From the NCBI GenBank assembly GCA_009377525.1, contig WHTW01000006.1, positions 40,001-100,587 of the forward strand: a DNA stretch of 60,587 bases. The letters are read 5' to 3'. Numbering within the stretch: position 1 is the first letter of the stretch; each line of letters opens with the position of its first letter. A program made the position numbers and the translations under genes. Source of the stretch: Rhodospirillales bacterium. Its GTDB lineage: Bacteria; Pseudomonadota; Alphaproteobacteria; Reyranellales; Reyranellaceae. Below the pieces are notes generated by a model that had not been told where the DNA came from, made no database searches, and worked only from the letters and a program-made list of their open reading frames with translations. Of the stretch, positions 1 to 8,372 are shown piece by piece.

Positions 1-1
1 C

Positions 2-172
2 GTCGTCGAGAAGCAGGGCGCCAGGGGCTGGCTGATGTCGCCCTGCTCAGGCCACGGCTTCAAGTTCGGAGCGGTGATGGGGCTGGAACTGGCGCGCACC
101 ATCGCGACGGGACGCGATCCTGCGGCGCATGCGCGCTGGGCGGCCGGCCTGGAAGGCGATAAACCCTCCTGA
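2..172 (+). CDS. FAD-dependent amine oxidoreductase (DAO family), C-terminal end only
   Basis: Only the last 56 codons are present; the gene begins upstream of the window. The readable part contains SPCSGHGFKFG followed by a helix, which is the usual C-terminal signature of the DAO fold in monomeric sarcosine oxidase and N-methylamino-acid oxidase relatives, where it lies against the FAD. Such enzymes oxidise the C-N bond of secondary amines and release hydrogen peroxide. The substrate cannot be told from this fragment. The next gene starts 25 bases after the stop on the same strand, so the two may be co-transcribed. Confidence 0.7.
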   Translation, partial: VVEKQGARGWLMSPCSGHGFKFGAVMGLELARTIATGRDPAAHARWAAGLEGDKPS

Positions 173-196
173 CAGGAGTTAGGGAGAAGAGACGCC

Positions 197-1936
197 ATGG
201 CTTCCCGCAAGCGACGCACCAACGGCACCCCAAAGGCCACCGGAATGCGTCAAGGCCTCGCCACCTACGGCGACGCAGGCTTCTCGCTGTTCCTGCGCAA
301 GGCCTTCATCAAGGCCGGCGGCTACTCCGACGACGCGCTCGACCGGCCGATCGTCGGCATCACCAACACCTTCAGCGACTACAATCCCTGCCACGGCAAC
401 GTGCCCGACCTGATCGAGGCGGTGAAGCGCGGCGTCATGCTGGCCGGCGCGCTGCCCATGGTCTTCCCGACCATATCGATCCACGAGAGCTTCTCCCATC
501 CCACCAGCATGTTCCTGCGCAACCTCATGTCGATGGACACCGAGGAGATGATCCGCGCCCAGCCGATGGATTCGGTGGTGCTGATCGGCGGCTGCGACAA
601 GACCCTGCCGGCCCAGCTCATGGCGGCGGCCAGTGCCGACCGGCCGGCAGTGGTGCTGCCGGTCGGGCCGATGCTGGTCGGCCACTTCAAGGGCGAGGTC
701 CTGGGCGCCTGCACCGACTGCCGCCGCCTGTGGGGCCAGTATCGTGCCGGCACCTTCTCCGAGACCGACATCGAGAAGGTCAGCGAGCGGCTGGCGCCGA
801 CCAAGGGCACCTGCATGGTGATGGGCACCGCCAGCACCATGGGCTGCATTGTCGAGACGCTGGGCATGGGCCTGCCCGGCAGCGGCTCGATCCCGGCGAC
901 GCATTCCGATCGCCTGCGCGTCGCCGAAGCAAGCGGCAGGCTCGCCGCCGAGATGGCGAAGAAGCAGGGCCCGCGCCCCAGCGAGATCATGACCGCCGCC
1001 GCCTTCCGCAACGCGCTTACGGTGCTGCAGGCGATCGGCGGCTCGACCAACGCGCTGGTCCATCTCACCGCCGTGGCGCGCCGGCTGGGCGTCGACATCG
1101 AGCTCGAGGAATTCGACCAGATCGGCCGCAAGGTGCCGGTGCTGGTCGACCTCAAGCCGTCGGGCGACCATTACATGGAGCATTTCCATTGGGCGGGCGG
1201 CAACTCGCGCCTGATGCGCGAGATCCGCGCGCACCTCGACGAGAAATGCATGACGGTTTCCGGTCGCACGCTGAAGCAGGTGATAAATGCAGCCGAGATC
1301 GTGCCCAACCAGACGGTGATCCGCACACAGAAGAACCCGATCAAGCCGACCGGCGGCATGGCGGTGCTGCGCGGCAACCTCGCGCCGCGTGGCGCGGTCA
1401 TCAAGCACGCTGCCGCCTCGCCGGCCCTGATGACCCATACAGGCCGCGCCGTCGTGTTCGATTCGCTCGCGGACCTTGCCGCACGCGGCGATGATCCCGC
1501 GCTCGACGTGAAGGCGGAGGATATCCTCGTGCTGCGCAACGCCGGTCCGAAGGGTGCCCCCGGCATGCCCGAAGCAGGCTCCTTCCCCATCCCGATGAAG
1601 CTCGCGCGGGCCGGCGTGAAGGACATGATCCGCATCTCCGACGCGCGCATGAGCGGCACGGCCTTCGGCACGATCGTGCTGCACGTGGCGCCGGAAGCGG
1701 CGGTCGGCGGGCCGCTCGCCCTGGTCAAGACCGGCGATCGCATCACCCTCGACGTGCCCAAGCGCATCCTCAAGCTCCATGTCGACGCCAAGGAGCTGGC
1801 GGCGCGGCGCGAGACTTGGAAGGCCCCGACGCCGCCCGACGGCAGCGACCGCGGCTATACCGGGCTGTTCCACAAGGAAGTGCTGCAGGCCGATGAAGGC
1901 GTCGATTTCGGCTTCCTGGGTCCCGCCAAATCGTGA
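197..1936 (+). CDS. IlvD/Edd family dehydratase, probably sugar-acid (arabonate-type)
   Basis: A 579-residue protein of the IlvD/Edd family, which removes water from 2,3-dihydroxy acids or sugar acids using an iron-sulfur cluster and Mg2+. Three cysteines sit where cluster ligands are expected: Cys65 in NPCHGN, Cys133 in GGCDKT and Cys206 in GTCMVMGTAS. Length and spacing fit the L-arabonate/xylonate dehydratase branch better than a branched-chain amino-acid IlvD, but substrate is an inference. The ATG at 197 follows a purine-rich AGGGAGAAGAG stretch. The preceding oxidoreductase is close upstream, and the following glycosyltransferase overlaps the stop codon, so the three may form an operon. 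Confidence 0.85.
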   Translation: MASRKRRTNGTPKATGMRQGLATYGDAGFSLFLRKAFIKAGGYSDDALDRPIVGITNTFSDYNPCHGNVPDLIEAVKRGVMLAGALPMVFPTISIHESFSHPTSMFLRNLMSMDTEEMIRAQPMDSVVLIGGCDKTLPAQLMAAASADRPAVVLPVGPMLVGHFKGEVLGACTDCRRLWGQYRAGTFSETDIEKVSERLAPTKGTCMVMGTASTMGCIVETLGMGLPGSGSIPATHSDRLRVAEASGRLAAEMAKKQGPRPSEIMTAAAFRNALTVLQAIGGSTNALVHLTAVARRLGVDIELEEFDQIGRKVPVLVDLKPSGDHYMEHFHWAGGNSRLMREIRAHLDEKCMTVSGRTLKQVINAAEIVPNQTVIRTQKNPIKPTGGMAVLRGNLAPRGAVIKHAAASPALMTHTGRAVVFDSLADLAARGDDPALDVKAEDILVLRNAGPKGAPGMPEAGSFPIPMKLARAGVKDMIRISDARMSGTAFGTIVLHVAPEAAVGGPLALVKTGDRITLDVPKRILKLHVDAKELAARRETWKAPTPPDGSDRGYTGLFHKEVLQADEGVDFGFLGPAKS

Positions 1937-2928
1937 CCGACGCGGCACTCCCGGGCATCTCGGTCGTCGTCACTTGCTACAACTGCCGTGACTATATCGG
2001 CGATGCCATCCGCTCGGTGGCGCGCCAGACGCTCAGCGACTTCGAATGCGTGATCGTCGACGACGCCTCGACCGACGATTCGGCCGAGGTCGTGCAGCGC
2101 ACGCTCGACGAGCTCGCCGATCCACGCTTCTCGCTGATCCGCCTGGAGAAGAACGTCGGTCAGACCGGCGCGACGCGTCGCGGCCTGGCGGCGACGCGGG
2201 CGACCTTCGTCTGCTTCCTCGATTCAGACGATCTGTGGAATCCGGATTTCCTCGAGCGCCATCTCGCTGCGCATCTCAACGAGTCATATGCCGTGGGCTT
2301 CACCGCCTGCAACGCGCGCCTGATCGACGGCCAGGGCAAGCTGATCGCGGGCTGCGTCTACTGGTTCGGCAAGGACCGCGCCAGCGCTGACCGCGACCGA
2401 GCCTTCGCTCCCATCGATCCGGCACGCGTGCCCAAGGTCGACGCCGCGGCCAACACCGCGCATTGGCAGAAGCAGACACCCTACCGGCTCTACACCAGGC
2501 GCGTCGTGCACTGGGTTTGGGTCAGCACGTCCTCCATGATGTTCCGCCGCTCGCTGATCGATCTCGTCTTCCCCGACGACGACGAGACCTTCCGCCTGCA
2601 CATGGACTTCTACGTCGTGGTCATGGCGCAGATGGTGGCGGGCTCACTGTTGATCGACGAGGCGCTCTACGCCTACCGACTGCACGGCCGCAACGGCGCG
2701 GCCGACAACCCGGTGCTGGGCGGCCGCTTGCATTTGTCCAGCCGCAATTGGGGAAACACGTACACGGTGATGCTGGACCGCATGCTCGCCGCGATGCATC
2801 GCGACCGCGAACGATTCGTAACCGCATTGGGCGAACGACAGTACCGACGCATGCTGCTGCGCCTGCAGGCGGCGCGCGCGGCTTGGCCGGCCTCCTGGCT
2901 GTTGGTGGTTCGCAGCTGGCTAGTGTGA
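1933..2928 (+). CDS. GT2-family glycosyltransferase
   Basis: A 331-residue GT-A fold glycosyltransferase. The N terminus shows the standard family 2 order: nucleotide-binding strand VVVTCYN (residues 11-17), VDDASTDDS (42-50) and the metal-binding DSDD (97-100). No transmembrane segment is evident, so it probably acts at the cytoplasmic face, moving an activated sugar to a lipid or polysaccharide acceptor that cannot be named. The GTG start lies inside the dehydratase stop codon (GTGA overlap), implying translational coupling, although a dehydratase and a GT2 are not an obvious functional pair. The last 80 residues have no recognisable domain. Confidence 0.85.
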   Translation: MTDAALPGISVVVTCYNCRDYIGDAIRSVARQTLSDFECVIVDDASTDDSAEVVQRTLDELADPRFSLIRLEKNVGQTGATRRGLAATRATFVCFLDSDDLWNPDFLERHLAAHLNESYAVGFTACNARLIDGQGKLIAGCVYWFGKDRASADRDRAFAPIDPARVPKVDAAANTAHWQKQTPYRLYTRRVVHWVWVSTSSMMFRRSLIDLVFPDDDETFRLHMDFYVVVMAQMVAGSLLIDEALYAYRLHGRNGAADNPVLGGRLHLSSRNWGNTYTVMLDRMLAAMHRDRERFVTALGERQYRRMLLRLQAARAAWPASWLLVVRSWLV

Positions 2929-2961
2929 CGAAAGCCACATATCGACGTTTCCACTTGCCCT

Positions 2962-4419
2962 ATGCAGATGCCGCGAAGGCGGTATTTGCTGTATATTTTC
3001 TTGCAGTTAGGCGACCCGGGGGTTGGATGGGGGCCGGGGGAGTGGGGGAATTTGGGGCGACTTCATCGGCTTTGCCGCGTCGTGATTCTTTGCGCCATTG
3101 CTTGGGACATGGCGGTTGCCGCGGTCCATTCGGCCTTCGCGCAGGCGCAGTCAGCGCCATCGTCGGAGCTGAAGAGGCAGTACGACGAAGCCTTTCAGGA
3201 AACCCTGGACAAGCCGAGCGACCTCGACGCCCTTTTCAAGTTCGCAACCCTGGCTACGCAGGTCGGCGACCTCGAAGGCGCCATCTCGGCCTTGGAGCGC
3301 ATGCTTCTGATCAATCCCGACCTGCCGCGCGTGCGGCTGGAGCTCGGAGTGCTCTACTACCGGCTTGGATCCTACGAGGCGGCGCGGACTTATCTGGACA
3401 CGGCATTGAAGTCGCCGTCTGTTCCGCCCGAAGTGAAGAAGAAGGCCGGCGAGTACCTCGCCGAGATCGATAGCAAGACGAGACCGTCCAGCTTCGGTGG
3501 CGAGGTCTTCATCGGATTCCGCTACCAGTCCAATGCCAACCTGGGGCCGGCGACCTCGCGCGTACTGCTGTTCGGACAACCGGCAAACCTCAATCAGGCC
3601 GGCCTGGGCACCTCCGACTGGGGCGCCGTGAGCTCGGTGCAGTTCCGGCACAGGTATGACTTCGGCCACCAGGACAAGTCCGCGCTGGAAACGCAGTTCA
3701 CCGCCTATGCCAATCGCCAGTTCCAGCTTTCGGCGGCCAACGTCACGCTGCTCGACCTGACGACAGGTCCGCGCTTCCAAATCTTCAACGGCGTCATGGA
3801 GGACTTCACGCTGAAGCCCTTCCTGACCGGCGGCTACGTGTGGGTCGCCGACACCCCCTATTATGGAAGCTGGGGCGGCGGTCTCGAATCGAACGTGCTG
3901 CTGGCCAACCGCCTGCGCAATATCTCGGTCACCCTTTTCCGGCGCCAGGACAATCAAGACACAAGCTACCTGCCGACCAACAGCCAGTATCGCGGCAGCT
4001 CACTGACGGCCAACACGGCGTTCGAATACGAAATCGTGCCGAGCGTCATGCTGTTCGCCACCGGCAGCGCCCAGCGCTTCTATGCCGACATCGCGCCCTT
4101 CCAGAGCCATACCCTGCTCAGCGTCGGCGGTGGCCTGGCCTTCCGTTTCATCGATCCGTTTCTCAAGACCGGCCTGCCCTGGACCGTGAACCTCTCGGTC
4201 AGCGAGCAATGGTGGTCTTATGATCAACCCGATCCCATCGTCGACCCGGGCACGATGCGCTATCAAAACGATACGATTTTGAGCCTCCTGCTCGCGATAC
4301 CGTTCGACGATCGCACGACCTTCAGCCTGTCGGGCGGGCGCTTCGTGCGTGGCGCAACTGTGCCAAATTACGAGTTTACGAATAATAGCTTCATGTTTGG
4401 GGTGAGCTGGCGGTTCTAG
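2962..4419 (+). CDS. TPR plus outer-membrane beta-barrel protein, Slam/T11SS-like
   Basis: 485 residues from the first ATG. A signal peptide lies at about residues 39-62 (VVILCAIAWDMAVAAV, then AFAQA), so the real start may be the TTG at 3052, which has a GGGGGAG stretch just upstream. Residues about 88-155 form TPR-like helices (ATLATQVGDLEGAISALERM, then LGVLYYRLGSYEAARTYLD). Residues about 178-485 are alternating amphipathic strands rich in Tyr and Phe ending in a terminal Phe (FGVSWRF), as in outer-membrane barrels. TPR followed by a barrel of about 300 residues is the architecture of Slam proteins, which move TbpB-like cargo across the outer membrane. The next gene has a TbpB-like barrel, which supports this. 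The Slam assignment is inference. Confidence 0.7.
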   Translation: MQMPRRRYLLYIFLQLGDPGVGWGPGEWGNLGRLHRLCRVVILCAIAWDMAVAAVHSAFAQAQSAPSSELKRQYDEAFQETLDKPSDLDALFKFATLATQVGDLEGAISALERMLLINPDLPRVRLELGVLYYRLGSYEAARTYLDTALKSPSVPPEVKKKAGEYLAEIDSKTRPSSFGGEVFIGFRYQSNANLGPATSRVLLFGQPANLNQAGLGTSDWGAVSSVQFRHRYDFGHQDKSALETQFTAYANRQFQLSAANVTLLDLTTGPRFQIFNGVMEDFTLKPFLTGGYVWVADTPYYGSWGGGLESNVLLANRLRNISVTLFRRQDNQDTSYLPTNSQYRGSSLTANTAFEYEIVPSVMLFATGSAQRFYADIAPFQSHTLLSVGGGLAFRFIDPFLKTGLPWTVNLSVSEQWWSYDQPDPIVDPGTMRYQNDTILSLLLAIPFDDRTTFSLSGGRFVRGATVPNYEFTNNSFMFGVSWRF

Positions 4420-4442
4420 CCGCCGGCAGGAGTGGGAAGGCA

Positions 4443-5213
4443 ATGTTCAGCAATACGACTAGAGAGGGTGTCCGGCTGTTTGGCGCCACCCTAGTGAGCC
4501 TGGCGGCGATCACCATGATCGCCGGAGCCGGTGCCATGGCGCGCGTCGGCGTCACCTCCGGGGCTGCCGGCGATCCGCTCGGCAAGCCGCCGAACCAAAA
4601 CGAGCGCATCCTGCGCATCGGCATCGACGTGCAAGCCAACGAGCTGATCACCACCGCGGCCAATGACCGTGCGCACCTGGTGTTCCTGGACGGCAGCTCG
4701 CTCACCGTCGGCCCCAACGCCCGCCTCACCATCGACAGGTTCGTCTACGATCCCAACACGCAGAAAGGTGATTTGGCGATCAACGCCAGCAAAGGCGTGC
4801 TTCGCCTCGTCGGCGGCAAGATCAGCAAGAAAAGCCCGATCACCATTACCACGCCGGCGAGCACCATCGGCATCCGCGGCGGCATCACGCTCATTTCTGT
4901 GGCCGCGAACCAGACCATCTCCGACTTCATCTTCGGCGTAAGCATGACGGTGACGGCGGGCGGCGTGACCCAGACTGCGACCCGGCAGGGATCGCAGATA
5001 ATCACCAGCTTCGGTGACCCGCCCAACCCACCCACGCTGCTCAAGCAGGGCAGCCTGACCGGCGCGCTTCAGCAGCTCGAAGGCGGAAGCTCGAACAACA
5101 ACAGCCCTGATCAGTCAGCCCAAAGTTCCGGTTTCTCCAGCAAGAATTCTGGCCAGCCGTCCACTACGCCGAATATCAATCAGGCCCCCCGAATCTCAAC
5201 AACAACACTCTGA
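4443..5213 (+). CDS. FecR-domain protein, N-terminal part of a frameshifted gene
   Basis: 256 residues as read. A hydrophobic signal segment (residues 12-33, ending GAGAMA) precedes a FecR domain at about 50-160, with DGSSLTVGPNARL, GVLRLVGGKI and the typical STIGIRGG. No lipobox cysteine is seen, so export rather than lipidation is expected. Its ribosome site (AGGAGTGGGAAGG) is directly upstream, 23 bases after the barrel gene. The last seven codons after a run of six C are out of character; moving back one base at that run continues in Asn/Pro-rich sequence joined to the following frame. It is therefore probably the N-terminal half of one protein spanning 4443-6181. Confidence 0.75.
   Translation: MFSNTTREGVRLFGATLVSLAAITMIAGAGAMARVGVTSGAAGDPLGKPPNQNERILRIGIDVQANELITTAANDRAHLVFLDGSSLTVGPNARLTIDRFVYDPNTQKGDLAINASKGVLRLVGGKISKKSPITITTPASTIGIRGGITLISVAANQTISDFIFGVSMTVTAGGVTQTATRQGSQIITSFGDPPNPPTLLKQGSLTGALQQLEGGSSNNNSPDQSAQSSGFSSKNSGQPSTTPNINQAPRISTTTL
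5185..5190 (+). other. Run of six C at the frameshift between FecR and barrel halves
   Basis: Before the run the frame reads ...NINQAP; after it that frame gives seven residues and a TGA. If one extra C is assumed, or the ribosome slips back one base, the reading becomes NQAPPNLNNNTLTNALSNSN and runs on into the downstream frame without a stop, with matching Asn-rich composition. This could be a sequencing error, a slipped-strand on/off site, or a natural mutation; the sequence alone cannot choose. Confidence 0.7.
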
Positions 5214-5221
5214 CGAATGCT

Positions 5222-6181
5222 TTGAGCAATTCGAATGAGGCGAGCAATCCGACGCCTCAAAATGCTACCCGGGCCGCTGCACCGGTAACCAACCCGACGA
5301 CGACCCCGAACAATCCAAGCAACCCGAACAACCCCAATCCGCCGCCCAGCGGACCGACGCGGACCAGCCAGACCTTGACGGGTTTTGCGGGCGGACTGGT
5401 AGTCATTACCCGAGGAGGTTATGGAGAAGGCAATGCATCCTACAGCAGCTCACCAAAAATCCGTACCCTGAACCAAGGATCGACCGTTTCGATCACGACG
5501 GATGCCGCCAACAATCAAGCCGTAGGCACGATTGTCGTTCCCGGGCTCCGCGGCGGAACGGCGACACTGCAGGTTGGCGGCCCGTTCGTCGACGACAAGA
5601 CATACACCATGCTCACTGATCCCGCTCGCCCATCGACGTTCCAGACCGGCGCAAACACCCAGCCACTGCCGAACGAAACGGTGCTGGTCAACTTCGGCGC
5701 CGTGCCGGGCTGCACGTGCGAATATCTGACCTGGGGCTTGTGGGCCAGCAGCTTCACCGACCCGCGGAACTCCAACAAGAGCTACGCGACCATCGGTCAT
5801 TACGTTGCTGGCAAGCTGACAACGGCCGTGCAGATGCCGACGACGGGCAGTGCGACCTATAGCGGCTCCATGGCCGGCCTCGTCCGAGATCATGGCAACA
5901 CGCGCTTCGGAACGGGGAGTTTCCAATTGAATTGGAACTTTGCCTCCCGCAGCGGGAATTTCGGAGGCGGCTTCGACAACCGAAACTTCAGCGGCGCAAT
6001 GAACGCCCACACGGGAACTCCGCAGAGCTATAGTGGCAGTGTTAGCGGGCCGGGCGTGATCGGCGGCGTCAATGGCGGGTTCGCGGCATCGCCGACGGAT
6101 CCCGCCGCCTACACGCTTGGCAACTTCTCGTTGAAAGGTTCCCAGTACAGGGCTTCCGGCATCTTCGCCGGCCAGCGCTAA
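5222..6181 (+). CDS. TbpB-like beta-barrel domain, C-terminal part of the frameshifted FecR gene
   Basis: 319 residues from a TTG that is unlikely to be a true start, since no ribosome site is near and the frame is a natural continuation of the FecR protein. A Pro/Asn/Thr linker (NPTTTPNNPSNPNNP) leads to strand-rich sequence. The C-terminal third (ATYSGSMAGLVRD, GTGSFQLNWNF, GGGFDNRNFSG, GGVNGGFAAS, ending LGNFSLKGSQYRASGIFAG) has the pattern of the eight-stranded barrel found in transferrin-binding protein B, factor H-binding protein and Slam cargo. In this setting it is a candidate secreted or surface cargo for the barrel protein upstream. Ligand unknown. The stop overlaps the convergent mobB stop by four bases. 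Confidence 0.6.
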   Translation: MSNSNEASNPTPQNATRAAAPVTNPTTTPNNPSNPNNPNPPPSGPTRTSQTLTGFAGGLVVITRGGYGEGNASYSSSPKIRTLNQGSTVSITTDAANNQAVGTIVVPGLRGGTATLQVGGPFVDDKTYTMLTDPARPSTFQTGANTQPLPNETVLVNFGAVPGCTCEYLTWGLWASSFTDPRNSNKSYATIGHYVAGKLTTAVQMPTTGSATYSGSMAGLVRDHGNTRFGTGSFQLNWNFASRSGNFGGGFDNRNFSGAMNAHTGTPQSYSGSVSGPGVIGGVNGGFAASPTDPAAYTLGNFSLKGSQYRASGIFAGQR

Positions 6182-6657
6182 AGACGACTGGCGATGAAAT
6201 CGGCGATGGCCGCAATGTCGTCGCGCCGGAACCAAGGCACGCCCGCGTCCGCCGGCCTTTCATCGGAGGCGATGGCGATGATGGTGGGGTCCCGCGGCGC
6301 CATCGGCTCGCCGCCGGCGCGAACCTCGATCTTGCGGTGGGGTTCGCGCTTGTAGCCTTCGATCAGGATGAGGTCGGCCGGCGCCAGGCGGGCCAGAACT
6401 TCCGCCAAGGTCGGCTCCTCCTGCTCGCGCATGATGGCGTAGCGGTGCCCGCCGACGACCGCGACCTCGGTGGCACCCGCGGCACGATGCCGGTACGAAT
6501 CCCGCCCTGGATGATCGACATCGAGATCGTGATGGCCGTGCTTGACCGTGCTGACGGTGAGCCCGCGGCGGACGAACTCGGCGACCAGCCGCTCCACCAA
6601 GGTCGTCTTGCCGGCGTTCTTCCAGCCGGTGACGCCGAAGATACGCTGCTCGCTCAC
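6178..6657 (-). CDS. mobB: Molybdopterin-guanine dinucleotide biosynthesis adaptor MobB
   Basis: 159 residues. A P-loop NTPase with Walker A GWKNAGKT at residues 11-18, followed by a typical MobB body (VSTVKHGHHDLDVDHPGRDS, then LILIEGYKREPHRKIEV). MobB binds GTP and helps MobA attach GMP to molybdopterin, giving the bis-MGD cofactor that formate dehydrogenase needs. The GTG start overlaps the fdhD stop (GTGA), so translation is probably coupled. A longer in-frame reading upstream runs antisense-like through fdhD and was rejected because homology begins at this GTG. Confidence 0.9.
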   Translation of the reverse strand: MSEQRIFGVTGWKNAGKTTLVERLVAEFVRRGLTVSTVKHGHHDLDVDHPGRDSYRHRAAGATEVAVVGGHRYAIMREQEEPTLAEVLARLAPADLILIEGYKREPHRKIEVRAGGEPMAPRDPTIIAIASDERPADAGVPWFRRDDIAAIADFIASRL

Positions 6658-7451
6658 GGCGAGATCCGCTGGGCGTTGGCGTAGACCGTCAACCGGCCGT
6701 CGCGCACAAAGGCGGCCAGGGCGATGCCCGCCTGCTCGGCGGTCTCGATGGCGAGCGAGGTCGGCGCCGAGACCGCGGCGATCGCCGCCGCCCCCAGGGC
6801 CGCCGCCTTGTGCACCATCTCGTAGGAACAGCGGCTGGTCACGACGACGAAGCCGCCGGTCTGGAGCGCGCCCGATCGCGACAGGGCGCCCGCGAGCTTG
6901 TCGAGCGCATTGTGCCGGCCGACATCCTCGCGCACGGCGACCAGCGTTCCGTCCGGCCGCGCCCAGGCGGCGGCATGGGTGGCGCCGTTCACGCGATTGA
7001 TGCGCTGCTCGAGCGGCAGGGCCGCCATCGCTCGCTCGATGGCCTCGCGCGATACCGGCGGCGCGGCACCAACGACGGTCACGGACCGCATGGCCGCCTC
7101 GATGCTCTCGACCCCGCACAGGCCGCAGCCCGTGCGACCGGCCAAGCTGCGCCGCCGCTCCTGCAGCCGCGCCATGCGCTGCGCGGCGATGTCGAGGCGC
7201 ACCTCGATGCCGCCCTCGACCGGCTCGACCTCGACGTCGTAGATCTCTGACGGCTTCTCGACGATGCGCTCGGTCAGCGAAAAGCCGCGGGCCAAATCCT
7301 CGAGGTCGCAGGGCGTGGCCATCATCACGGCGTGGCTGATGCCGTTGTAGACCAGGGCAACGGCAACCTCCTCGGCGACGATCTCGTCCAGCGCCTCGCC
7401 GCCTGTCGCCGTCAGGCGCTGCGCCGCGCGATGAACCGAACCGTCGGTCAT
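6654..7451 (-). CDS. fdhD: Formate dehydrogenase accessory sulfurtransferase FdhD
   Basis: 265 residues, usual FdhD length. The catalytic CxxC is present as GCGLCG with Cys109 and Cys112. Other family landmarks are HAVMMATPCDLEDLARGFSL, GATHAAAW and REDVGRHNALDKL. FdhD moves sulfur from a cysteine desulfurase to the molybdenum cofactor before it enters the formate dehydrogenase alpha subunit. Its start overlaps the stop of the unknown gene upstream (ATGA) and its stop overlaps mobB, placing sulfuration and cofactor maturation in one translationally coupled block, separate from the structural genes 10 kb away. Confidence 0.95.
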   Translation of the reverse strand: MTDGSVHRAAQRLTATGGEALDEIVAEEVAVALVYNGISHAVMMATPCDLEDLARGFSLTERIVEKPSEIYDVEVEPVEGGIEVRLDIAAQRMARLQERRRSLAGRTGCGLCGVESIEAAMRSVTVVGAAPPVSREAIERAMAALPLEQRINRVNGATHAAAWARPDGTLVAVREDVGRHNALDKLAGALSRSGALQTGGFVVVTSRCSYEMVHKAAALGAAAIAAVSAPTSLAIETAEQAGIALAAFVRDGRLTVYANAQRISP

Positions 7452-7819
7452 CGCGCGACCTCATCGATGCGCAGATGCCGCCCTTTGCGGTCGAAGAAGC
7501 GGCCACGGTTGAGCGCCAACGGATCGGTCTTCACGTCGGCTTCGACTTCCCGGAGCTTGCGCGCCGCCGCCACATCGGGCAGCGGCCCACCGGCATGGCC
7601 CAGCCCGACGAAGAACGCCACACCGTCCCACGGAGCACCGGCGCGGTCGAGCAGGCTGCACATCTCGCGCCAAGCCATGTCGTCGCCGATCAGGTGGGCA
7701 TAGCTCGACTTCACGGGAACGACCTCGTCGTCTGAGATGCGCACCAGCACGATGAACAGCGTGAACGGCCCGGTCTCGCCGAACTGGGTGGAGAGCCACT
7801 GCTCGAAGTCGGTCTTCAT
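7448..7819 (-). CDS. Unknown protein in the fdhD operon
   Basis: 123 residues beginning MKTDFEQWLSTQFG. I do not recognise the family. It is acidic and soluble, with no signal peptide, membrane span or cysteine pair; one Cys is in EMCSLLDRAG. It ends in the basic stretch NRGRFFDRKGRHLRIDEVAR. The ATG at 7819 was chosen because upstream in-frame codons overlap the preceding gene in Arg/Ser-rich out-of-frame sequence. It starts one base after the previous stop and overlaps fdhD by ATGA, so it is translated with FdhD; a role in formate dehydrogenase maturation is inferred from position only. Confidence 0.75.
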   Translation of the reverse strand: MKTDFEQWLSTQFGETGPFTLFIVLVRISDDEVVPVKSSYAHLIGDDMAWREMCSLLDRAGAPWDGVAFFVGLGHAGGPLPDVAAARKLREVEADVKTDPLALNRGRFFDRKGRHLRIDEVAR

Positions 7820-7820
7820 C

Positions 7821-8318
7821 CTAGAACTCGACGACCGGCGTCGGCGGCATGTAGCGCTCGAACACCTGCAGGAAGGGCTGGCCGCGGTCGGCTTCGTACC
7901 AGGCCTCGAAAGCGCGGAACGCCGCGATCGGATCGGCGATTGCCGGTTCCGTCGGCTCGACGTCGCCGTCGGCCTGGGCTGGATGCGCCGCCGCATGCAG
8001 CGCCTCGGCGATCGGCCGCAGCCAGTCGAGCAGCGGGCGAGCGCCCTCGCCCAGTTCGTCCAGGCCGGTATCGATCCAGCCGATATCGCGGAACAACGCC
8101 ACGAGCTGGCGTTCGACCGCGACCTCGCGGTCGGGCTCGAGGGCGGCGATGCGCGCCATGTCGCCGAGCGCGCTCAGCCGCCGCCAGGCGAAGGCGCGGG
8201 CGCGCTCGGCCTCCTTGAGCTGAGCCTCGACCTCGGCACGAACGGTGCGTTCGGCGGCCTCGGCGGCCGTGCAATCGGCCTGCAGGCGGGCGACCAGGGT
8301 GTCGGCGGCGGACGGCAT
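7821..8318 (-). CDS. Unknown helical protein, first gene of the fdhD block
   Basis: 165 residues. The N-terminal half is a charged, Ala-rich helix with coiled-coil character (VEAQLKEAERARAFAWRRLS), and the C-terminal part is Trp/Tyr/Phe-containing (FRAFEAWYEADRGQPFLQVF). I do not recognise it. Spacing of one base to the next gene places it at the head of the fdhD-mobB transcript. The helical N-terminus and lack of catalytic motifs suggest a structural or chaperone-like role, possibly similar to TorD-type maturation helpers, but that is only a guess from context. Confidence 0.7.
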   Translation of the reverse strand: MPSAADTLVARLQADCTAAEAAERTVRAEVEAQLKEAERARAFAWRRLSALGDMARIAALEPDREVAVERQLVALFRDIGWIDTGLDELGEGARPLLDWLRPIAEALHAAAHPAQADGDVEPTEPAIADPIAAFRAFEAWYEADRGQPFLQVFERYMPPTPVVEF

Positions 8319-8372
8319 GGCCGCCCAAGTTGAACCGGCCGGCGGCCCCCCGCAAGCGTCCCGGGACGCCCG

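Noticed and set aside
5222..6181. Independent gene starting at TTG 5222
   Set aside because: No ribosome site, low-complexity linker at the start, and seamless continuation from the FecR frame with one extra C.
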